From Pseudomonas guariconensis (GTDB taxonomy: Bacteria; Pseudomonadota; Gammaproteobacteria; Pseudomonadales; Pseudomonadaceae): DNA of 49,211 bases. Made by a program: the position numbers and the translations under genes. Shown piece after piece: positions 43,032 to 49,211 of this stretch (position 1 is its first letter; each line of letters begins with the position of its first letter). Under the pieces are notes generated by a model that was not told the DNA's origin, ran no database searches, and saw nothing but the letters and a program-made list of their open reading frames with translations. The DNA lies in the NCBI RefSeq assembly GCF_024127895.1, contig NZ_JAMYBK010000033.1, forward strand, positions 1 to 49,211, read 5' to 3'.

Positions 43032-43533
43032 AGCGCAACCGGTAGCAGACACCCAGGGCCTTGGCCAGGTCGCGTTCGACGGTGGCCCGCGACACGCCCA
43101 GGCGCTGGGCGACCTGCACCAGGCTCAGGCCGTCGAGCTGGGCGAGCAGGAACGCCTGGCGTGCCCGTGGCTTGAGCTGGTGCAGGGCTTGGTCGAGGCG
43201 TTCGAGGGTGTCGAGGATGACCAGCCGGTGTTCCTCGCTGGGCGCTTCGCCCTCGGGCAAGCTGGCCAGGCTTTCCTGGTAGGCGCGCTCCAGGGCGCGG
43301 CGGCGGAACTGGTCGATCATCAGGCCCCGGGCGATGCTACTCAGGTAGGCGCGGGGTTCCTTCAGGGGTGAAGGCTGGCGTGCACGCAGCAGGCGCACGA
43401 AGGTGTCCTGGGCCAGGTCGGCGGCATTCTCCCGGCAGCCGACCCGTGCCCGCAGCCAGCCGCGCAACCAGGCGTGGTGGGTTTGATAGAGCAGATCGAC
43501 CTCGGACGGCTTGAGCGTGTCGTTCATCTGCAT
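43018..43533 (-). CDS. FecI-like ECF sigma factor (iron-starvation type)
   Basis: A 171-residue sigma factor. Region 2 covers LLYQTHHAWLRGWLRARVGC to DTFVRLLRARQ, with AYLSSIARGLMIDQFRRRAL next. Region 4 has the helix-turn-helix LVQVAQRLGVSRATVERDLA. It should direct RNA polymerase to the receptor promoter when FecR is activated. Fur control is likely: a Fur-like box lies 38-56 bases upstream of the start. ATG 43533 or ATG 43527 may be used; neither has a strong ribosome-binding site. Confidence 0.94.
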   Translation of the reverse strand: MQMNDTLKPSEVDLLYQTHHAWLRGWLRARVGCRENAADLAQDTFVRLLRARQPSPLKEPRAYLSSIARGLMIDQFRRRALERAYQESLASLPEGEAPSEEHRLVILDTLERLDQALHQLKPRARQAFLLAQLDGLSLVQVAQRLGVSRATVERDLAKALGVCYRLRYADA

Positions 43534-43570
43534 CGTGTCGAAAACCCTGGTTCCGGATGGAGGTGCGTTT

Positions 43571-43589
43571 GCTAATAGTTCTCAATTCT
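43571..43589 (-). promoter_or_regulatory. Fur-like box upstream of the ECF sigma gene
   Basis: Read on the minus strand, AGAATTGAGAACTATTAGC. It is a weaker match to the Fur consensus (about 11 of 19) but shares ATTGAGAAC-N-ATT with the box at 36483 and sits at the expected place in front of an iron-starvation sigma gene. Confidence 0.5.
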
Positions 43590-43709
43590 ATGCGGGCCAT
43601 CGGTCGCAGAGCAATGGCGTGCCGGGAATTTGCCGCGCAAGATCCGGCGTTTGCCCGATGAGCGGTTGGGCTAAGCTGGTTGTTCCCCAACACCCACAGG
43701 TACCACGCC

Positions 43710-44336
43710 ATGATCCTGGCCGATCTGTCGCCCGAGGCCTACCGCGAGGCTACGGACTTTCTTGCCTCCCTGGACCCTGACTGGGCGCGGCACATCGCCG
43801 CGATCGGTCCTTGCCAGCATGCGGCGATGCCAGGGCGCGAGCCATACGAGGCCTTGGTGCGGGCCATCGCTTACCAGCAACTGCATGCGCGGGCGGCCGA
43901 GGCGATCCTCGGGCGGCTGCTGGCGCTGTTTCCCGACGTGGCGTTCCCCAGTCCTGGGCAACTGCTGGCGACCGCGCCCGAGACGCTGCGGGCCTGCGGC
44001 TTTTCTGCCAGCAAGCTTGCGACCCTCCAAGGCATCGCCCAGGCGAGCCTGGAGGGCATCGTGCCGAGCCGCGAGGAGGCGTTGACCCTGCATGACGATG
44101 CGTTGATCGAGCGCCTGGTACCCCTGCGTGGCGTCGGGCGTTGGACGGTCGAGATGCTGTTGATCTATTGCCTGGAGCGCTCCGACATCCTACCGGTGGA
44201 CGACTTTGGCGTGCGTGAGGGGTATCGTCGGATGAAAGGCCTGGACAAGGCGCCGACACCGGCGCAGTTGCGCTCGCTGGGTGGTGGCTGGAGCCCGTAC
44301 CGGACAGTGGCGGCCTGGTACCTGTGGCGGGCCTAG
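43710..44336 (+). CDS. alkA: DNA-3-methyladenine glycosylase (AlkA type)
   Basis: A 208-residue helix-hairpin-helix glycosylase removing alkylated purines. The HhH motif is LVPLRGVGRWTVEMLLIYC (about 133-151) and the catalytic Asp is in LPVDDFGVREGY. The family segment EALVRAIAYQQLHARAAEAI is present near 50. It lacks the N-terminal domain of E. coli AlkA (282 residues) and is of the shorter type. ATG 43710 is chosen; TTG 43680 is in frame. It lies before ada, forming an alkylation-repair pair, separated by a REP-rich gap. Confidence 0.92.
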   Translation: MILADLSPEAYREATDFLASLDPDWARHIAAIGPCQHAAMPGREPYEALVRAIAYQQLHARAAEAILGRLLALFPDVAFPSPGQLLATAPETLRACGFSASKLATLQGIAQASLEGIVPSREEALTLHDDALIERLVPLRGVGRWTVEMLLIYCLERSDILPVDDFGVREGYRRMKGLDKAPTPAQLRSLGGGWSPYRTVAAWYLWRA

Positions 44337-44389
44337 TGCGGGCCAGGGGAGTGGCGGATTTCAGGCTGGAGAGTTGGGGCCGCTTCGCG

Positions 44390-44532
44390 CCCCATCGCCG
44401 GCAAGCCGGCTCCCACAGGGTTCGGCGGTGTTCACGCATCATGTGCCATGCAGAGGACGCTATGGAGTCGGTTCCCACATGGTCTTTGAGGATCGACTCC
44501 ATCCGGTGGGAGCCGGCTTGCCGGCGATGGGC
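44390..44532. repeat. Nested REP-type inverted repeats between alkA and ada
   Basis: The 315-base gap holds REP cores in opposite directions: CCATCGCCGGCAAGCCGGCT near 44392 and GTGGGAGCCGGCTTGCCGGC near 44506, forming a long inverted repeat. Inside it, ATGGAGTCG (44462-44470) pairs with CGACTCCAT (44494-44502). No gene is seen in the gap; an ada promoter should lie in 44533-44651. Confidence 0.82.
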
Positions 44533-44651
44533 TGCACGGCAGCCCCATTGCTTTCCAGATGCAGACACCGAAGATTCACCGGCAAGAATCGGAGTGATGG
44601 CCCAAGCCAGGCCTGCCAGGCTAGTGCCATCAACCGCAAGGAGACCTCCCC

Positions 44652-45719
44652 ATGAAGCCTGCCCCCACCTATGCCTCCGACCACGAACGCTGGCTCGCCG
44701 TGCAGGCCCGTGATACCGAGGCCGTTGGCCACTTCGTCTACGCCGTGCGCACCACCGGCGTGTACTGCCGCCCCGGCTGTAGCTCGCGCCTGGCCAAGCG
44801 CGAAAACGTCGAGTTCTTCGCCGATGCCGCCAGCGCCGAGGCTGCCGGCTACCGTGCCTGCAAGCGTTGCATGAACGCCATGGCCGACCCGAATGGACGC
44901 CGTACCGAACTGGTGACCCGCGCCTGCCGCCTGATCGAGGCCAGCGAGACGCCCCCAAGCCTCGACCAGCTCGGCACCGCGCTCGCCGTCAGCCCCTTTC
45001 ACCTGCACCGCCTGTTCAAGGCCGAGACCGGCCTGACGCCCAAGGCCTATGCCTCGGCCTTCCGCGCCCGGCGCCTGCGCCAGCGGCTCGACGCTGAAGG
45101 CAGCACGGTCACCGAGGCCATCTACGACGCTGGCTACAACTCCAACAGCCGCTTCTACGAAAACGCCGACCAGCGTCTGGGCATGCGCCCACGGCAATAC
45201 CGCGCCGGTGGCGAAGGCGCGACCATCCGCTTCGCCATCGGCCAGTGCTCGCTGGGCGCGATCCTCGTGGCGCAGAGCGAGCGAGGCATCTGTGCCATCC
45301 TGCTGGGCGATGACCCTGAACAGTTGTTGCAAGACCTGCAAGACCAGTTCGCCAAGGCACGGCTGATTGGCGCGGACACCGGTTTCGAGCGCCTGGTCGC
45401 CGAAGTGGTGGGCTTCGTCGAGGCGCCCGCCCTGGGCCTGGACCTGCCGCTGGATGTGCAGGGCACGGCATTCCAGGAGCGGGTCTGGCAGGCCCTGCGC
45501 GAAGTGCCGGCCGGCAGCCGGGTCAGCTACACCGAGATCGCCGAACGCATCGGTGCGCCCAAGGCAGTGCGCGCCGTGGCCCAGGCTTGCGCGGCCAACC
45601 ACATCGCCGTGGCCATCCCCTGCCACCGGGTGGTGCGCCGTGATGGCGACATCAGCGGCTATCGCTGGGGCGTGGAGCGCAAACGGCAGTTGCTGGAGCG
45701 AGAAACGGCACTCACCTGA
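44652..45719 (+). CDS. ada: Ada: DNA methyltransferase and activator of the adaptive response
   Basis: A 355-residue two-part protein. The N-terminal zinc site uses Cys39, Cys43, Cys70 and Cys73 (YCRPGC and CKRC); Cys39 is the likely acceptor of methyl from phosphotriesters, which turns Ada into an activator. An AraC-type DNA-binding domain follows (about 95-185: LDQLGTALAVSPFHLHRLFK). The C-terminal O6-methylguanine methyltransferase domain has the active-site PCHRVVRRDGDISGYRWG near 322. All key residues are present. AAGGAG lies about 9 bases before the ATG. It probably activates itself and alkA upstream. Confidence 0.96.
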   Translation: MKPAPTYASDHERWLAVQARDTEAVGHFVYAVRTTGVYCRPGCSSRLAKRENVEFFADAASAEAAGYRACKRCMNAMADPNGRRTELVTRACRLIEASETPPSLDQLGTALAVSPFHLHRLFKAETGLTPKAYASAFRARRLRQRLDAEGSTVTEAIYDAGYNSNSRFYENADQRLGMRPRQYRAGGEGATIRFAIGQCSLGAILVAQSERGICAILLGDDPEQLLQDLQDQFAKARLIGADTGFERLVAEVVGFVEAPALGLDLPLDVQGTAFQERVWQALREVPAGSRVSYTEIAERIGAPKAVRAVAQACAANHIAVAIPCHRVVRRDGDISGYRWGVERKRQLLERETALT

Positions 45720-45776
45720 TCATCACGAGCAGCGTAGAATTCCCGCGCAACAGAGCTTATCAATAGGGGAATTCGG

Positions 45777-48158
45777 ATGAGGCGCTTGAGCCTTGACCAT
45801 TTATGCATCGGCCTGCTGGCCTTGCTCCTGTGCGTGGCGACACCGGCCTGGTCGGCGTCGGCAGCACCTTTGGCGCCGGCGGAGCTGTCGGTGCTGGATG
45901 AAAACGCCAGCCTGGAGCAACTGGGCGACCGGCTCGACCAGATCCGCCAGGGCGTTACCAGCAATGCCAACGACGACCTGCTGTCGCAGTTGCGCCAGGC
46001 CGCCTTGCAGGTCCAGCGCCAGGCTGACGCCCTGGGCACGTTGCGGACCACCGACGTGGAGCGCCTGGACGACCAGCTCAAGGTCCTCGGCCCGGTGTTG
46101 CCGGACGAGGCCGAGAGCATCACCCGCCAGCGCAAGCAGCTGGAGGACGAGAAGAAATCCCTGCTCGCCCAGCAGACGCAGGCCACCCAGCTGACCCAGT
46201 CGGCCCGCGACCTGTCGACACAGATCGTCAACCTGCGCCGCAGCCTGTTCAACTCGCAGGTCACCAGCCGTGCCGCCAGCCCCCTGAGCCCGGCGTTCTG
46301 GTCGAGCCTGATCCGCCCCACCGACGAGGACCTGGCGCGCCTGCGCAGCCTGCGCGGCGAGGCGGCGGATGCCGTGGCCAGCGCTTTCAGTGCCGGGCAG
46401 CGCTGGCTGTTCGTCGCCAGCCTGGTGATCGCGGTGCTGGTCTGGACCTTGCTCCGGCGGATGGTCGAACGCCTGCTGGCCGACGCCACGATCCGCTGGC
46501 TACCCGAGGGCCGACTGCGCCGCAGCGCCCTGGCCGTGGGTGTCAGCCTGGCCACCCTGGCCACCATCGGCGGCGCGGTGTCCTTGGTGCGCTGGGGCCT
46601 GGAGAGCAGCGCCGAGCTGGGCGCCGACATCGCCAGCCTGACCAACCACATCCTCACCCTGGTGGTGTTCAGCGCCTTCATCTCCGGCCTTGGCCGCGCC
46701 ATGCTGATGCTGCAACGCCCCACCTGGCGCTTGCCGCCGATCCCCGACGAGATCGCCCGTGCCCTGGGCTGGTTCCCACCGCTGCTGGCATTGGCCCTGA
46801 TGGTGCTGCTGACCCAGGAGCGCATCAACAGTGTGATCGGCACCAGCCTGGCGCTCACCGTGGCCACCAACGGCCTGACCGCCCTGGTGGTGTCGCTGAT
46901 CTTCGTCGCGGCCCTGGTGCGCTACAGCCGCACCCGGCGCCAGCATGGCCTGGCGCGCCCGCCTGGGCTGGCTGGGTTGATCCCGTTCGTGAGCCTGGTG
47001 TGGGTCGGCCTGATCCTGCTGGCGCTGCTCACCGGCTACCTGACCCTGGCCTACTTCCTCACTGCCAAGCTCCTGTGGATCAGCGTGGTAGCTACTTGCG
47101 CCTACCTGCTCATCACGTTGTTCGGCGATCTCTGCGAAAACCTGCTCTCGCCGCGCCAGCCTGGCGGCCTGGCCCTGGCTTCGGCCCTGGGCCTGCAGCA
47201 GCGCCACCAGGCCCAGGCCAGCACCATCCTGGCGGGTATCGGCCGCACTTTGTTGCTGTTCGTCGCCGCGCTGTTCGCCTTCATGCCGTCGGGCACCAGC
47301 CCCGGCGAGCTGCTGTTGAGCCTGGGGGAATGGGACGGGAGCGGTGGCAAGGTCCTCGGCAACCTGAACATCGTGCCCCAGGACATCTTCCTGGCCGTGG
47401 CCATGTTCATCGGCGGCATGTTCGGTCTTCGTGTGCTCAAGCGCTGGCTGAGCGAGCGCCTGCTGCCGGAGACCGACATGGACGCTGGCATGCGCGCCTC
47501 CCTGGTGACGCTGGTCGGCTACCTGGGCTTTTTGTTCCTGGCCATGCTGGTGATGTCGACCCTGCACATCAACCTGACGAGCCTGACCTGGGTGGTCAGT
47601 GCCCTGTCGGTGGGTATCGGTTTCGGCCTGCAGCAGATCGTGCAGAACTTCATCTCTGGCCTGATCCTGCTCACCGAGCGCCCGGTCAAGGTGGGCGACT
47701 GGGTGAGCCTGGCCGGGGTCGAGGGGGATATCCGCCGGATCAACGTGCGTGCCACCGAGATCCAGATGTCCGACCGCTCCACGGTGATCGTGCCCAACTC
47801 CCAGTTCATCTCGCAGAACGTGCGCAACGTGACCATGGGCAATGCCCTGGGCGTGGTCGGTATCACCCTGACCCTGCCGCTGGATACCGACGCCAACAAG
47901 GTGCGCGAACTGCTGCTGGCGGCTTATCACGAGCACGAGTCGATCCTCGATGCGCCCGCGACGTCGGTGTCGTTCAAGGACATCACCGCCAGCGGCATGG
48001 TGCTCAGCGTCAGTGGCTACGTGGCCAGCCCACGGCAGGTGTCGGGCACACGCAGCGACCTGCTGTTCACCGTGCTCGGGCGCTTGCGTGACGAGGGCAT
48101 CGCCTTGTCGTCGCCGCAGAGCATGGTGTTGTTGCAGGAGCCTGGGCAGTCGGCGTGA
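45777..48158 (+). CDS. DUF3772 mechanosensitive (MscS-type) ion channel
   Basis: A 793-residue inner-membrane protein. A signal peptide (about 1-27) leads into a periplasmic coiled-coil DUF3772 region (about 35-180, with QLRQAALQVQRQADALG). Ten or so membrane helices follow between about 205 and 600. The MscS pore helix and beta domain are at about 600-700: VSALSVGIGFGLQQIVQNFI, LILLTERPVKVGDWVSLAG, and IVPNSQFISQNVRNVTMG. These channels release solutes on osmotic down-shock. AGGGGA lies before the ATG at 45777. It is 57 bases after ada and probably has its own promoter (TAGAATTCCC near 45735). Confidence 0.93.
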   Translation: MRRLSLDHLCIGLLALLLCVATPAWSASAAPLAPAELSVLDENASLEQLGDRLDQIRQGVTSNANDDLLSQLRQAALQVQRQADALGTLRTTDVERLDDQLKVLGPVLPDEAESITRQRKQLEDEKKSLLAQQTQATQLTQSARDLSTQIVNLRRSLFNSQVTSRAASPLSPAFWSSLIRPTDEDLARLRSLRGEAADAVASAFSAGQRWLFVASLVIAVLVWTLLRRMVERLLADATIRWLPEGRLRRSALAVGVSLATLATIGGAVSLVRWGLESSAELGADIASLTNHILTLVVFSAFISGLGRAMLMLQRPTWRLPPIPDEIARALGWFPPLLALALMVLLTQERINSVIGTSLALTVATNGLTALVVSLIFVAALVRYSRTRRQHGLARPPGLAGLIPFVSLVWVGLILLALLTGYLTLAYFLTAKLLWISVVATCAYLLITLFGDLCENLLSPRQPGGLALASALGLQQRHQAQASTILAGIGRTLLLFVAALFAFMPSGTSPGELLLSLGEWDGSGGKVLGNLNIVPQDIFLAVAMFIGGMFGLRVLKRWLSERLLPETDMDAGMRASLVTLVGYLGFLFLAMLVMSTLHINLTSLTWVVSALSVGIGFGLQQIVQNFISGLILLTERPVKVGDWVSLAGVEGDIRRINVRATEIQMSDRSTVIVPNSQFISQNVRNVTMGNALGVVGITLTLPLDTDANKVRELLLAAYHEHESILDAPATSVSFKDITASGMVLSVSGYVASPRQVSGTRSDLLFTVLGRLRDEGIALSSPQSMVLLQEPGQSA

Positions 48159-48203
48159 AGTAGGGGGCTAATGCCAGTCAGCTCAAGGTTGTCATCCTAG
48201 TGC

Positions 48204-48293
48204 CCTGTCTCGGAGATAAGTTGTTCGCTTTTGGCGGCGCCTTGGCCGAACACCCAAGCCACTCGCCAAAAGCGAACGTATTTCCGAGACAGG
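48204..48293. repeat. 90-base imperfect hairpin
   Basis: CCTGTCTCGGA (48204-48214) pairs with TCCGAGACAGG (48283-48293), and TTCGCTTTTGGCG (48224-48236) pairs with CGCCAAAAGCGAA (48264-48276). Inside, CTTGG (48241-48245) can pair with CCAAG (48253-48257). It lies in the 339-base geneless gap between the channel gene and the PAAR gene. Unlike the REP repeats here, it is unique in the window. The rest of the gap has no recognisable gene. Confidence 0.8.
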
Positions 48294-48497
48294 ACGCGAG
48301 GGAGCCCATTCGTGGGGCAGGGCCCCACCAGGCTCGGCAAATCACATCATGTGTGATCGACTCAGACGCCATGGGAGCCGATCCTGCGAGAATACTTTCT
48401 GCGTGGCGTAGGAAAGGTCTCTTTTGTCAGCGCCCAGGCAACAGGCCCGCTTGCACCTGTTAGGTTTCGGAGCTTTTCCAGGCAAAGGAACCTGCCT

Positions 48498-49211
48498 ATG
48501 TACCGCGTCAGTCTCGAGGGCAGAGGCCAGGCAGTAGACGGTGACATCACCACGACGGGGGCGATCTGCATCGCCAGTGGCGAGGGCTATCTCTGCGAGG
48601 GGCGCAAGGTCCTGCGGGTTGGGGATGCAACCACTGAATGCCCACTGTGTGGCGAACCTGGGATCGTCGTGGAGGGCTATCTCGGGTGGATTTCCAATGG
48701 CCAGCCATTGGCGATGGATGGCTCGCTGGTCGCGTGTGGATGCCCCAGTGGCCGCAACAGGGTGGTGGCGCCCTTGCATGGCGAGGTACCGTCCAGCCGT
48801 TCGCTGGGCGGTGTCACGCCCACTGCCCGTTCGGCGCACGCTGCCGCCAGCACGCAGGCAGTGTCCGCCGTGCAGGCACCGGCGGGCATCACCTCATCGC
48901 CGGTCGCGCTCGAGCCCGGCTTCTACATCGTCCCCCGCAGCATGTCTGGCCCACAACTGCTGAGCCGGTTGCTGGAGCAGGACCAGACGCTGCCCATCGC
49001 CCGTATCCAACGGCTTAATCCCACCTTCGAGCAGGGCTTCAAGGCCGGCGAGATCTTCGTCATCGGCGACCCCGACAACCACCATGCCTGTACCCGCGAG
49101 GAAGCCGACCTGATGCGCGCGGCCGAGCATGCACGGGAGTCGTTGGCGATCCTCAGCGAGGAGGAGGCCAATTTCATGATGGCGCATATCGGGGAGATTG
49201 CCGGGGTGCTG
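48498..49211 (+). CDS. PAAR-domain protein, probable type VI secretion spike/effector (partial)
   Basis: An open frame of 238 codons running off the window end. AAAGGAA lies 6 bases before the ATG. Residues 15-95 form a PAAR-like spike domain: GDITTTGAICIASGEG, VLRVGDATTECPLCGEPG and GQPLAMDGSLVACGCPSG, with six Cys (24, 33, 48, 51, 80, 82). A Ser/Ala-rich linker (about 96-138) follows, then a LysM-like segment (about 140-190: GFYIVPRSMSGPQLL, RIQRLNPTFEQGFKAGEIF). The last part (about 198-238, EEADLMRAAEHARESLAILS) is helical and begins an unknown C-terminal domain. PAAR proteins cap the VgrG spike and often carry toxins; an effector role is inference. No vgrG is in the window. Confidence 0.82.
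   Translation, partial: MYRVSLEGRGQAVDGDITTTGAICIASGEGYLCEGRKVLRVGDATTECPLCGEPGIVVEGYLGWISNGQPLAMDGSLVACGCPSGRNRVVAPLHGEVPSSRSLGGVTPTARSAHAAASTQAVSAVQAPAGITSSPVALEPGFYIVPRSMSGPQLLSRLLEQDQTLPIARIQRLNPTFEQGFKAGEIFVIGDPDNHHACTREEADLMRAAEHARESLAILSEEEANFMMAHIGEIAGVL

Overview
The window is a GC-rich, gene-dense piece of a bacterial chromosome that reads as a Pseudomonas, most likely of the P. putida group. The basis is gene order and protein identity: the cstA-like/yjiX/yjiA cluster next to glyA and a MorA-type GGDEF-EAL gene, ettA-gdhA, the ispB / rplU-rpmA-obgE-proB block, mksFEB, holD-rimI, and alkA-ada next to an iron-starvation sigma/FecR pair. Many intergenic gaps carry palindromes of the REP type common in this group (cores such as GCCGGCTTGCCGGC or GCGGGCTTGCCCGC). 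No sequence search was possible, so the species is an inference.

Layout. 1-1510: end of a CstA/BtsT-type transporter, YjiX, and a COG0523 GTPase. 1553-7700 (minus strand): an unrecognised, possibly beta-trefoil protein, serine hydroxymethyltransferase, and the large c-di-GMP protein MorA, bracketed by two copies of a palindromic repeat. 7841-17439: a small Cys-containing protein, the ribosome factor EttA, glutamate dehydrogenase, a GreA/GreB-family factor, a DUF4105 envelope protein, a DUF3015 protein and a Lon-like protease. 17600-21839: small conserved proteins, a UPF0114 membrane protein, FklB, an 81-residue protein behind a strong Fur box, YjdM and IspB. 22086-25781: ribosomal proteins L21 and L27, ObgE, ProB and CreA. 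25898-30712 (minus strand): the condensin operon mksF-mksE-mksB, without the nuclease gene mksG nearby. 30917-35178: the replicase psi subunit, RimI, carbonic anhydrase, an M15 peptidase gene broken by an amber codon, and a divergent LysR/LysE pair. A Met-tRNA gene follows at 35309-35385.

35483-43589 is rich in iron genes: a FecR-like regulator with no sigma gene beside it, two major-facilitator transporters, and a complete surface-signalling set on the minus strand (ECF sigma, FecR, TonB-dependent receptor with an N-terminal signalling domain). Fur-like boxes precede both the lone FecR gene and the sigma gene. 43710-45719 holds the alkylation-repair genes alkA and ada, followed by a DUF3772 mechanosensitive channel. 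The window ends inside a PAAR protein that looks like a type VI secretion spike/effector, preceded by a 90-base imperfect hairpin.

Most of the window is conserved core genome. The least explained parts are the possible beta-trefoil protein (1553-2107), the lone FecR gene, the amber-interrupted M15 gene, the long leader of the second transporter (37927-38226), the 48204-48293 hairpin and the truncated PAAR protein.
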